Of a stretch of 64,000 nt of DNA, positions 1 to 7,488 are shown one piece after another. The translations under genes were made by a program, and so were the position numbers. The notes beneath the pieces are model-generated. The model had not been told where the DNA came from and made no database searches. It saw only the letters and a list, made by a program, of their open reading frames with translations. The stretch comes from SAR116 cluster bacterium AG-337-N21 (GTDB lineage Bacteria; Pseudomonadota; Alphaproteobacteria; Puniceispirillales; Marisalimonadaceae), in the NCBI GenBank assembly GCA_003282145.1, contig QBZZ01000002.1, forward strand, positions 1 through 64,000, written 5' to 3'. Positions within the stretch are counted from its first letter, which is position 1; each line of letters begins with the position of its first letter.

Positions 1-62
1 TTAATGTAGAAATGACCCCCTATGATTTGACAAAAGGAAGAATTACTTTTCGCTTTAAATAA
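1..62 (+). CDS. infA: Translation initiation factor IF-1, C-terminal end (5' truncated by window)
   Basis: Frame 3 reads NVEMTPYDLTKGRITFRFK followed by TAA at 60-62. This is the conserved C-terminal end of IF-1 (family consensus ends close to TPYDLTKGRITYRFK). The rest of the gene lies upstream of the window. IF-1 binds the ribosomal A site during initiation in the cytoplasm. Its position immediately before maf, an RNase E/G gene and yacG is the usual alphaproteobacterial arrangement, which supports the call despite only 19 visible residues. Confidence 0.9.
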   Translation, partial: NVEMTPYDLTKGRITFRFK

Positions 63-86
63 TTTTTATTCGTTAAAGTTTGTTTT

Positions 87-686
87 ATGAACAAAATTAA
101 ATTAAACAAACAATTTATACTTGCTTCTGGTTCTAAAAGACGACTTGAACTATTGAAGCAAATAAGCATAAAGCCTGACTTGGTTCTAACTCCAGACATA
201 AACGAAACTAATTATTTTCAAGAATTACCTTTAAATTATGTAAAAAGAATGTCTGTCGAAAAAAATAAAGTTTTTCAGACTAAATATTCTCAATCTATTA
301 TCCTGACTGCAGACACTGTAGTTTCATTAGGAAGAAGAATATTACCTAAAACTGTAAATTTAAAAATGGCTAAAGAATGTTTACAATTGATTTCAGGAAG
401 AAGACATAAAGTTTTAACTAGTTTTGCATTATACTCACCAGATTTTCCTCTTAAAGTAAAAACAATAAAATCTACTATAAAGTTTAAAAGACTTCATTCT
501 GACGAGCTAGATTACTATCTTAAATCCAAGGAATGGGAAGGTAAAGCTGGAGGTTATGCAATACAAGGAATTGCAGCTTCTTATATAAATTTTTTGTCAG
601 GATCTTACAGTAATGTTGTAGGCTTACCTTTGGCAGAACTATACAGATCTCTTTTATCTATTGGATATAATTTCAATAATGATTGA
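87..686 (+). CDS. maf: Maf-like nucleoside triphosphate pyrophosphatase
   Basis: 199 aa, normal length for Maf. The N-terminal FILASGSKRRLELL carries the Maf signature (S-x-S-x-R-R), followed by TADTVV at about residue 75, which holds the conserved Asp, and SGRRHKVLTS near 110-120. Maf proteins hydrolyse non-canonical or methylated dNTP/NTPs to the monophosphate, a house-cleaning role in the cytoplasm. The gene starts 24 bases after infA and its end overlaps the following RNase gene by 8 bases, so it is co-transcribed. No strong ribosome binding site is visible before the ATG at 87. Which Maf subfamily (dTTP/UTP or m7GTP) is not decided here. Confidence 0.9.
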   Translation: MNKIKLNKQFILASGSKRRLELLKQISIKPDLVLTPDINETNYFQELPLNYVKRMSVEKNKVFQTKYSQSIILTADTVVSLGRRILPKTVNLKMAKECLQLISGRRHKVLTSFALYSPDFPLKVKTIKSTIKFKRLHSDELDYYLKSKEWEGKAGGYAIQGIAASYINFLSGSYSNVVGLPLAELYRSLLSIGYNFNND

Positions 687-1701
687 TAAAATTAATGATC
701 ATTTTATTTTAGTAGACAAATGTGCAGACCAAACAAGAATTGTTGAAATTTTAAGTCATAAAATTATTAAAATGATTTTTTGGTTTGATAAATATCCACC
801 ATTAATTGGCAGCGTTCATAGTGCTATAATTATTAAAAAATTAAATGGTGGCGTGACTCGAGCAAAAATAGAAGGTAAAACCATTTTATCAGTTAGAGGT
901 ATCTCAAAATCTTTAAATATAAATGATAAGATAAGAGTAATCATTACAAGCGAAAAATTTGAAGATAAGCCTATCCAAGCAAGAATGTTACCTGCTGACT
1001 CAAAAAATTATGAAGTTTTAGATGTTGTCCAAAGGATAATTAATCTTTTTTTTACAAAAAATATCCCTGTCATTAAAGATATGTATGCTATTTATTGGAA
1101 TAATTTAGATCTGGATAGTCAATTTATTGCCGCTTTACAACCAAAAATAGAATTGAGTGACGGTGGACTTATTTGGATTGAAAAAACTAGAGCAGCAACA
1201 CTCATTGACATAGATACACATAAATTATTACTTAAATCTGAGGAAGAAATACTAGAATTTTGTAAAAGAGCATTTGTTAGATGTGCAAAAGAAATTAAAC
1301 TTAGAAATATTGGAGGAATGATTATTATAGATTTCCCAAGAATATCTTATAATAGAAAAAAACATCTTCATCAAAATATTATAGAAATAGGAAAACAATA
1401 TTTTTTCGATGCTAATTTTCTTGGCTTTTCAAGGTTAGTTTTATATGAAATGTATATTCCTAGAAATTTTGGTTCACTGGAAAGTTTTTATGTAGATAGA
1501 AATTCATATAACTTTCAAAATCATATAAGATCATTGTGGAGAAAATCTAAAGAACCAAAATCAAAAAATAATATACAATTTTTGTGTGGAACAGCTTTGT
1601 TCAAAAAGTTAAAAAGTAGAAAGGTACCACCTTTTATAAATATTGTTGAAAGATTAGATTTTCCCGATGATCATGGTGAGTTGATGGAAATAAATAGATG
1701 A
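679..1701 (+). CDS. Short ribonuclease E/G family protein
   Basis: About 340 aa from the ATG at 679, which overlaps maf by 8 bases; a TTG at 661 in the same frame is a less likely start. The catalytic core of the RNase E/G family is visible: LSDGGLIWIEKTRAATLIDID and, further on, RNIGGMIIIDFPRI, each with the Asp that binds the catalytic metal. A weakly conserved S1-like stretch lies at about residues 40-105. It is much shorter than RNase G (about 490 aa) and lacks the C-terminal CPxCxG zinc-link. Small RNase E/G proteins next to yacG are typical of Alphaproteobacteria. Likely role: endonucleolytic RNA processing, with substrates unknown. Confidence 0.82.
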   Translation: MIDKINDHFILVDKCADQTRIVEILSHKIIKMIFWFDKYPPLIGSVHSAIIIKKLNGGVTRAKIEGKTILSVRGISKSLNINDKIRVIITSEKFEDKPIQARMLPADSKNYEVLDVVQRIINLFFTKNIPVIKDMYAIYWNNLDLDSQFIAALQPKIELSDGGLIWIEKTRAATLIDIDTHKLLLKSEEEILEFCKRAFVRCAKEIKLRNIGGMIIIDFPRISYNRKKHLHQNIIEIGKQYFFDANFLGFSRLVLYEMYIPRNFGSLESFYVDRNSYNFQNHIRSLWRKSKEPKSKNNIQFLCGTALFKKLKSRKVPPFINIVERLDFPDDHGELMEINR

Positions 1702-1874
1702 CAGTGTCAAAATCTAATAAAGCAAAATGTATTACATGTAATAAAGAGTTTAATATAACTTTAAAAACAAAGCCCTTCTGTTCTAAGCGTTGTAGTTATG
1801 TAGATTTAAATAATTGGCTAGGAGAAAAATATGCCATTGAAGCTAATGAGAATGATTACGATAAAGACATTTGA
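1698..1874 (+). CDS. yacG: DNA gyrase inhibitor YacG (zinc-binding)
   Basis: A 58-codon gene starting with ATG at 1698, overlapping the RNase stop by four bases (ATGA). The translation shows the YacG zinc knuckle: Cys11-x2-Cys14 and Cys28-x3-Cys32 within FCSKRCSYVDLNNWL, then EKYAI. The pattern C-x2-C ... PFCSxRC ... DLxxWL is diagnostic for YacG, a small protein that binds GyrB and inhibits gyrase in E. coli. Length (about 60 aa) and location behind maf and the RNase gene are as expected. TGA stop at 1872-1874. Confidence 0.92.
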   Translation: MTVSKSNKAKCITCNKEFNITLKTKPFCSKRCSYVDLNNWLGEKYAIEANENDYDKDI

Positions 1875-1933
1875 TTTTTTGTGGTTGATAGCTAGACATA
1901 ATCTGATGTACGCGTTATAGATTACTTATAAAA

Positions 1934-2009
1934 GCCCGGGTAGCTCAGTAGGTAGAGCAGAGGACTGAAAATCCTCGTGTCGGTGGTTCGAATCCGCCCC
2001 CGGGCACCA
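1934..2009 (+). tRNA. tRNA-Phe (GAA)
   Basis: A 76-base cloverleaf with encoded CCA: acceptor arms GCCCGGG (1934-1940) and CCCGGGC (1999-2005), discriminator A2006 and CCA at 2007-2009. The D arm is GCTC/GAGC, the anticodon stem GAGGA/TCCTC with loop CTGAAAA giving anticodon GAA, and the T arm GGTGG TTCGAAT CCGCC. All stems pair perfectly. tRNA-Phe after yacG is the usual alphaproteobacterial order. Confidence 0.98.
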
Positions 2010-2256
2010 ATTAATCAAAATTAAATAATCAGTATATGTAGAATTAACCACATTGATAAACATATAAAAAACATAAATTTATATTTTATTTCAAAGAAAC
2101 TGTTATAGGTTGCAAAAAACTAACCATTTTTTTTACACTTGTTTAATTAATTCAATAACTCATAAAATATTCTCTGTTAATAGAAATTTCTTGATAATTA
2201 ACCAAATCATAGTGTTTATTTACGATTATACTAATAACAATTAAATAGGAATATTA

Positions 2257-2664
2257 ATGAAACATAAATTAAAACATTTTATTGCAACTCATACATTTCA
2301 CTCTACAAAATCAAAAAAGGATTTTTTTTCTCTCGTTAAACATAGAAAAACAAATTCAGATTGGTTTGGAAATGAAACTGCAGAAATGAAAGAAAATTTT
2401 TTTAAGTTATTAAAAAGTAGGAATTTACTTGATGATGATAATATTACTGAAAAAAATAGTGATGATTATGCACTCCTTTTACAATTATTCATAGGTCGTG
2501 GTGAATTCTTTTTTTGTCATTGGTATGCAATTGACGAACAAACTATCAATGATAGGCTTAGTGTGACTAGTGGAGAAAAATTTTTCATTACCATGGCAAC
2601 ACAAGTAGATGGTCCTAAAATACATGTAAATAAACTGACAAAATATATGAAAAAGCTAAAGTAA
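2257..2664 (+). CDS. Hypothetical protein, unknown function
   Basis: 135 aa, ATG at 2257 preceded by AGGA at the right distance (TAGGAATATTA). I do not recognise the family. It has no signal peptide or membrane segment, is Lys/Phe-rich, and contains a compact central segment IGRGEFFFCHWYAIDEQTINDRL that looks like a small alpha/beta ligand-binding domain; a distant resemblance to short DUF4242-like proteins is possible but unproven. It stands alone between tRNA-Phe and a gene-poor gap, so it gets no help from its neighbours. The codon use and Shine-Dalgarno make a real gene likely. Confidence 0.6.
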   Translation: MKHKLKHFIATHTFHSTKSKKDFFSLVKHRKTNSDWFGNETAEMKENFFKLLKSRNLLDDDNITEKNSDDYALLLQLFIGRGEFFFCHWYAIDEQTINDRLSVTSGEKFFITMATQVDGPKIHVNKLTKYMKKLK

Positions 2665-3193
2665 TTTATAATTGATAATTTGTGATGGAATAGTGGTATC
2701 CAAAAAATTGCAATAATAGTCTTCATAAAAATTAAATAAATAAACTAAATGCCAAATAATTTTAAAAATTATCATATTTTAATGACTTATATTTTGCATT
2801 GTAATTTTATATTATGTTAAAATATTCATTTACTTGATAATGACAATTTTAAAGTAAAAAAAATGAATAAATCTTTTTTTAGAAAAGTTGGATTTGGTCT
2901 TAGTGTTAATTAAAAAAAAGTTATTCGGGGGAAGAGATTTAAACTTTACGTTGGATACTAGATCAATTTATTGTTCTGCAATGTCAACATGCTTTAATAC
3001 TGTCTTAAACTGACGAACAACATGTATTTCCTGACAAAACTATCATTAATTTAATTAATAAAATATTCAAATCATAAATATTCTTAGATTTATTAATTGA
3101 CTCTTTAATTGTATTCTCAATGCAATTTGATTAACATTAATATGTTAACCAAGTTATTAACGAAATTCATTTGGAATATATTTTGGGGGTAAA
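2665..3193. other. Gene-poor 529-base gap with possible gene remnant
   Basis: No substantial ORF. At 2863-2913 a 16-codon ORF, MNKSFFRKVGFGLSVN, resembles the N-terminus of DUF1800-type proteins and stops immediately. Short stretches at about 2943-3077 (for example TLRWILDQF, and EQHVFPDKTIINLINKIFKS in another phase) could be decayed remains. The last 60 bases hold the likely promoter/operator of the next operon (inverted repeat at 3131-3148) and a strong GGGGG ribosome binding site before ATG 3194. No RNA gene or terminator is evident. Confidence 0.4.
3131..3148. promoter_or_regulatory. Candidate operator (inverted repeat) before the 2-hydroxyacid dehydrogenase operon
   Basis: TTAACAT-TAAT-ATGTTAA, a 7-base perfect inverted repeat 46 bases upstream of the ATG at 3194, in the only gap that can hold the promoter of the 3.2-6.7 kb operon. 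The size and symmetry suit a dimeric regulator. The sequence is AT-rich, so chance is possible, and no cognate regulator lies nearby. Confidence 0.3.
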
Positions 3194-4189
3194 ATGATTG
3201 AAAATACTCAAATTAATAATAGTAACAAAAAAAAGGTGTTAATGGTTCAGGGTCTTCATGAGGAAGGTCAAAAGTTATTTTTGGCAAGAGATGATATTGA
3301 ACCTATTACTATTATGTCCTCTAATGAAGATGAAATCATGGAAGCCGCAAAGGATGTTCATGGTATTACTGTAAGAACTGCAAATATTTCTAGAAAAATA
3401 ATTGAGAATGCTAAAAATTTACTAATAGTTTCTAGGCATGGTGTTGGATATGATTCTATTGATGTTGATGCTTTGAATGATAGTGGTATCCCTCTAGCAA
3501 TAGCTGCCCATTCAAATATGATATCAGTTGCAGAACATGCAATGTTTATGTTGTTAGCTCTTTCCAAAAATGTATTTTATTATGATAAATTTGCAAGAAA
3601 AGCTGATTGGTCAACAAGATGGAATATAAGGGCTTGGGATGTTGCAGAAAAAAAACTACTTGTTGTGGGTTTTGGAAGAATAGGATCTAGGTTAGTAAAA
3701 CGTGCGCTTGCTTTTGATATGAAAGTTTATGTATATGATCCTTATGTTAATGCTGAAGAAATAAATAAGTCAGGTGCTATTCACTTAGAAAATTATTTAG
3801 ACATGTTGTCAGAGATGGACGCTGTATCTTTACACTGTCCCAAAAATAACGAAACTAATAATATGTTCTCTGACAAAGAATTTAATATCATGAAAGATAG
3901 TTCATATCTTATCAACTGTGCAAGGGGAGGTATAGTAAACGAAAAAGCCTTATATGATGCATTAACTACTAATAAAATTCGCGGTGCCGGATTAGATGTA
4001 TATGACGACGAACCCTCAACATCTTCAAATCCACTTTTTGGCTTAGATAATATTTTACTTTCTCCTCATATTGCTGGAGTTACTCAAGAAGCAACTATAA
4101 GAATGTCAAAACAATCAGCTCAAAATGTTTTAGATGTCTTTGACGATAAAGTGAATTATGAAGTTATTATAAATAAGAATGTTTTGTAG
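3194..4189 (+). CDS. D-isomer specific 2-hydroxyacid dehydrogenase (SerA/PdxB-like family)
   Basis: 331 aa, NAD-dependent 2-hydroxyacid dehydrogenase. The nucleotide-binding GFGRIG motif is at residues 159-164 with the acidic YDP after strand 2. The catalytic triad of the family is visible as Arg244 (NCARGGIV), Glu273 (DDEPS) and His292 (SPHIAGVT). There is no ACT domain, so it is not a regulated serine-pathway SerA; length fits hydroxypyruvate/glyoxylate reductase or 2-ketoacid reductase types. It has a strong GGGGG ribosome binding site. It is first in an operon with an HpcH-type aldolase (11 bases downstream), an MDR oxidoreductase and a TauE permease, which suggests catabolism of a hydroxy- or keto-acid; the substrate is not readable from sequence. 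Confidence 0.88.
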   Translation: MIENTQINNSNKKKVLMVQGLHEEGQKLFLARDDIEPITIMSSNEDEIMEAAKDVHGITVRTANISRKIIENAKNLLIVSRHGVGYDSIDVDALNDSGIPLAIAAHSNMISVAEHAMFMLLALSKNVFYYDKFARKADWSTRWNIRAWDVAEKKLLVVGFGRIGSRLVKRALAFDMKVYVYDPYVNAEEINKSGAIHLENYLDMLSEMDAVSLHCPKNNETNNMFSDKEFNIMKDSSYLINCARGGIVNEKALYDALTTNKIRGAGLDVYDDEPSTSSNPLFGLDNILLSPHIAGVTQEATIRMSKQSAQNVLDVFDDKVNYEVIINKNVL

Positions 4190-4200
4190 GAGATAACTAA

Positions 4201-4959
4201 ATGGAACAACAAACTTTAAGAAATTGCTGGTCAAAAGGAAAAGGTGCCATTAACGCTTGGTGTTCAATTCCAAGCGCTATTACAGCTGAAATGATGTCAA
4301 TGAGTGATTTTGACTCAATTACAATTGATATGCAACATGGACTAGTTGATTATCAAATGGCTCTTAACATGCTCCAAGTTGTATCAGGCTCAGGCAAAAC
4401 TCCTATGGTTAGAGTCCCTTGGAATGAACCAGGAATTATCATGAAGGCTCTTGATGCGGGTGCATTAGGTATTATTTGTCCAATGATAAATACTCCTGAT
4501 GACGCCATTAGCTTTGTTGGAGCGACTAGATACGCCCCTGTTGGTCACAGGAGTTCTGGCCCTACTAGGGCATTAATGGTTCATGGTCTATCATATCATG
4601 ACGAGGCGAATGAAAAAATTATTTCATTTGCTATGATAGAGACTGTTGAGGCCCTTGAAAATGTTGAAAAAATTGCGGCTACTGACGGCTTGACTGGAAT
4701 CTATATTGGTCCGTCTGACCTAAGTATTTCTATGGGATTTAAACCAGGTTTGGATAGAGCTGAACCAGAAATGATTGATGCTATTAAAAAAATTGAAAAT
4801 GCATGTAAAAATAATAATATTAAAGTAGGAATTCATTGTCTTTCACCTTCTTACCTTAAAGATAAATTATCCAATGGCTATGATTTAGGGACTTTAGCAA
4901 GTGACGTTAGAATTTATGCAGAAGGAATTAGTAATAAAATGAAAGAGGCAAGATCATAG
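4201..4959 (+). CDS. HpcH/HpaI family aldolase (class II 2-keto-3-deoxy acid aldolase)
   Basis: 252 aa, standard length. It matches the HpcH/HpaI aldolase/citrate lyase beta family: IDMQHG with catalytic His46, Arg71 (MVRVP), metal ligands Glu147 (MIETVEALENV) and Asp173 (IGPSDLS). These positions correspond closely to E. coli HpaI. Such enzymes cleave 4-hydroxy-2-ketoacids retro-aldol fashion to pyruvate (or a related oxoacid) plus an aldehyde, using a divalent metal. Second gene of the 3.2-6.7 kb operon. A paralogue of the same family lies at 61.6 kb, next to an old yellow enzyme. Exact substrate unknown. Confidence 0.88.
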   Translation: MEQQTLRNCWSKGKGAINAWCSIPSAITAEMMSMSDFDSITIDMQHGLVDYQMALNMLQVVSGSGKTPMVRVPWNEPGIIMKALDAGALGIICPMINTPDDAISFVGATRYAPVGHRSSGPTRALMVHGLSYHDEANEKIISFAMIETVEALENVEKIAATDGLTGIYIGPSDLSISMGFKPGLDRAEPEMIDAIKKIENACKNNNIKVGIHCLSPSYLKDKLSNGYDLGTLASDVRIYAEGISNKMKEARS

Positions 4960-4986
4960 TCTTTTTCAAAAATGAAAGGAATGAAA

Positions 4987-5958
4987 ATGAAAGCAGTTAC
5001 AGTAGCTGAAACTGGTGTTCAAATTCTTGATGTAGATATACCAAAACCAAATAGTAGCGAGGTTCTCGTTAAAGTTTATGCATGTGGACTTAATAGAGCA
5101 GATTTAGTTGTAGCTGATGGAGGCGCTCACGGTGCTGCTGGCGGACCTGGAACTATAGTAGGTATGGAATTTTCAGGTGAAGTTGTTGAATGTGGTAATA
5201 ATGTAAAAAATGTCTCAATTGGTGACAGAGTTATGTGTTCTGGATCATCAACATGGGCTGAATACGCTATTGCTGACTATGGCCGTGTTATTAAGATACC
5301 AGACAATAATATGGATTATTTAACAGCAAGCACATTACCTGTGGCTCTTGCAACAATGCATAATGCAATTGTTACAATTGGAGAGTTTGTAAAAGGACAA
5401 ACAATTCTGATCCAAGGTGCAAGTTCAGGTGTTGGTCTTATGGGACTTCAAATAGCCAAACTATTAGGCGCAAAAATAATTATTGGAACTTCTACAAAAA
5501 CTAAAAAATTTGATAAATTAAAGTCACTAGGAGCCGATGTTGTAGTAAACTCAAAAAATCCTGCTTGGGTTGATCAGGTATTAGCTACAACTAACAAGGA
5601 AGGTGTAGATCTTATTATAGATCAACTATCTGGCTATACAGTTAATAAAAATATGCAAGCTACAAAAATAAAAGGTAAAATAGTTAATGTTGGAAGATTA
5701 GCAGGTGGAATAACAGATTTTAATTGTGATCTCCATGCATTAAGAAGAATAAATTATCAAGGGGTAACTTTTAGAACTAGATCTGTAGAAGAAATAAGGA
5801 GTGTCTATTTAGATATGTGGAACGATCTTGGAAATGCAGTGATAGCTGGTCAATTATCCCTTCCAATTGAAAAAATCTATGATTTTAATGATGTAGCACA
5901 AGCATTATCTTCAATGAGAGATAATCAACACTTTGGAAAATTAATTTTAGAATTATAA
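4987..5958 (+). CDS. Quinone-oxidoreductase-like medium-chain dehydrogenase/reductase
   Basis: About 323 aa from the ATG at 4987 (MKAVTVAETG), chosen because AGGA sits seven bases upstream; ATGs at 4972 and 4981 lack this. It has the N-terminal GroES-like domain (GTIVGMEFSGEVVECG) and a Rossmann domain with GASSGVGLMGLQIAKLLGAK at about residues 145-165, typical of the QOR/zeta-crystallin branch of MDR enzymes (NADPH-dependent, zinc-free). It probably reduces a quinone, an activated double bond or a carbonyl. It lies directly after the aldolase, so it may act on the aldehyde or enone product. Substrate not determined. Confidence 0.85.
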   Translation: MKAVTVAETGVQILDVDIPKPNSSEVLVKVYACGLNRADLVVADGGAHGAAGGPGTIVGMEFSGEVVECGNNVKNVSIGDRVMCSGSSTWAEYAIADYGRVIKIPDNNMDYLTASTLPVALATMHNAIVTIGEFVKGQTILIQGASSGVGLMGLQIAKLLGAKIIIGTSTKTKKFDKLKSLGADVVVNSKNPAWVDQVLATTNKEGVDLIIDQLSGYTVNKNMQATKIKGKIVNVGRLAGGITDFNCDLHALRRINYQGVTFRTRSVEEIRSVYLDMWNDLGNAVIAGQLSLPIEKIYDFNDVAQALSSMRDNQHFGKLILEL

Positions 5959-5971
5959 AGCTTATATTCAG

Positions 5972-6715
5972 TTGAATTTTGAACTCATAACAATAATAGC
6001 AATCTTTGCTGCATTTGCTTTAGGTGGAATATTAAAAGGCGCAACTGGAGCAGGGGCTCCAATTATTACAATACCTGTGATAGCAGCTTTTTATGATGTA
6101 AGAATTGCAGTAATTATTATGGTAATTCCTAATTTGTTAACAAATATCGGCCAACTTTATCAATTTAGAAAAACCATTCTTCCCTCTTTTTTTACTGTCT
6201 CGTTTGCATTGGGTGGAGGAATTGGAGCTTTTCTTGGTACAATTTTATTAGTTAGTTTGCCAATTAAAATCTTAACCCTAGCGGTAGCTGTCATAGTAAT
6301 AATATATATTTTACTCAAAATTGCAGTACCATCTTGGAAATTAGTCTATGCAAAAGCAGAAAAATTAGTATTTATTATGGGAGCAGGTGGCGGTGTCCTT
6401 CAAGGTTCAGCAGGCTTATCAGCACCAATATCAATTACCTTTTTAAACTCTATGAAATTAGAACGAAATCAGTTCATACCAACAATCTCAGTATATTTTG
6501 GCGTAATGTCTATATTTCAAATGCCTACTTTGTACTACTATGATTTTTTAAATATAGAGATTATTATTGTAAGTATTATGTCTACGATTGTACTCATGTG
6601 CTTTATGCCACTTGGTTCGTGGATAGCTAAAAGTATATCCAAAGAAACTTTTGATAAAGTAACCTTAATCCTTTTGGGATTTATTGCGTTGAGAATAATT
6701 TATTTAAATTTGTGA
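5972..6715 (+). CDS. TauE/SafE family membrane permease
   Basis: 247 aa, highly hydrophobic with about seven to eight transmembrane segments and the duplicated glycine-rich motifs of the TauE/SafE (DUF81) family: LGGILKGATGAGAPIITIPV near the N-terminus and GAGGGVLQGSAGLSAPI near residue 135-150. Family members export sulfite/sulfoacetate or move small organic anions. The start is a TTG at 5972, 13 bases after the MDR gene; no ATG is available nearby. Last gene of the operon, so it may transport the pathway's substrate or product. It ends three bases from the convergent FecR-domain gene. Confidence 0.83.
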   Translation: MNFELITIIAIFAAFALGGILKGATGAGAPIITIPVIAAFYDVRIAVIIMVIPNLLTNIGQLYQFRKTILPSFFTVSFALGGGIGAFLGTILLVSLPIKILTLAVAVIVIIYILLKIAVPSWKLVYAKAEKLVFIMGAGGGVLQGSAGLSAPISITFLNSMKLERNQFIPTISVYFGVMSIFQMPTLYYYDFLNIEIIIVSIMSTIVLMCFMPLGSWIAKSISKETFDKVTLILLGFIALRIIYLNL

Positions 6716-6718
6716 TAT

Positions 6719-7429
6719 TTATTTATATCTATTACCGCATACCAACCTTCCATTCTTAGTAATACAACCATATTGAAGATCCCAATCTCTTTTTTTTGCT
6801 TTTGAGTTTTGGATTTTGTTTACGCATCCTTGTAAAAATTTATTTGTGTATTGACTGGCATCAGTTGCATTAACAATTTCTAAACGATTTTCTTTTTTGG
6901 ATATTTTTGCATTAGAATAAGGTGGAATGTTTAATTTCTTTTTGTCTTTAAACATAAGTTTTAATTTATTATTAAAGTTAAGAATTTCTAATTTATTTTG
7001 TTTTGAAATTATAATTTCGTCTTTAAAATTATTTATTTTATAATCAGAGAAAATGACATTAAATTTATTTTGAGAGTTATTAGGCACTGATAAAAGGATA
7101 TTCCCTTTTTTAAGGCTTAAACTTATTTCATATTGATCTGCTGCTAATTGAACATTCTCTATTTTTAATGAAGTGCTTTTAGACAAACAAACTTTTGTTT
7201 TGTTTGTTAAAACTAAGTTTGCGGGATTTTTCCTTGTACGTAAATAGTCTCCACTCTTAATTTCTGAAGATTTATTAAGAGTATACCTTTTACCGTAGAT
7301 ATCCAGAACATGAATTGTATTCTTAATGTCAATAATTTTAATGTCTGAATAACTTAAAGAAGTAGATAATAAAGAAAATATAACTGAGAAGCCAATCATA
7401 TTTAGAAATTTTTTGATTGCGTTAAACAT
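6719..7429 (-). CDS. Exported FecR-domain protein
   Basis: 236 aa with an N-terminal signal peptide (hydrophobic stretch to about residue 28, ending SLSYS). Residues about 35-130 form a FecR domain: GKRYTLNKSSEIKSGDYLRT, then LVLTNKTKVCLSKSTSLKI and KKGNILLSVP. Two cysteine-containing segments near the C-terminus (GCVNKIQ, YGCITKNGRLVCGN) could form disulphides. In iron-transport systems FecR is an anti-sigma sensor with a cytoplasmic N-terminus. Here there is no sigma factor, TonB receptor or transmembrane anchor beyond the signal peptide, so it is a stand-alone periplasmic FecR-fold protein of unknown role. It follows the BMP-type binding protein on the same strand, separated by a hairpin. 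Confidence 0.72.
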   Translation of the reverse strand: MFNAIKKFLNMIGFSVIFSLLSTSLSYSDIKIIDIKNTIHVLDIYGKRYTLNKSSEIKSGDYLRTRKNPANLVLTNKTKVCLSKSTSLKIENVQLAADQYEISLSLKKGNILLSVPNNSQNKFNVIFSDYKINNFKDEIIISKQNKLEILNFNNKLKLMFKDKKKLNIPPYSNAKISKKENRLEIVNATDASQYTNKFLQGCVNKIQNSKAKKRDWDLQYGCITKNGRLVCGNRYK

Positions 7430-7434
7430 AATTT

Positions 7435-7473
7435 AAATAATGTAGCCATTAAAATTATATAGCTACATTATTT
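7435..7473 (-). terminator. Hairpin between binding-protein gene and FecR-domain gene
   Basis: Left arm at 7435-7446 and right arm at 7462-7473 (GCTACATTATTT) pair over 12 bases around a 15-base loop. It lies 15 bases beyond the stop of the BMP-family binding-protein gene on the minus strand and just before the FecR-domain start. The downstream U run is short (TTTAAATT), so it may be a weak terminator or an mRNA 3'-stabilising stem. Confidence 0.5.
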
Positions 7474-7488
7474 TCGTAAATTTTTATA

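Noticed and set aside
2113-2142. GGTT...AACC followed by a T run, possible terminator after tRNA-Phe
   Set aside because: Only a four-base stem; too weak to call an intrinsic terminator.
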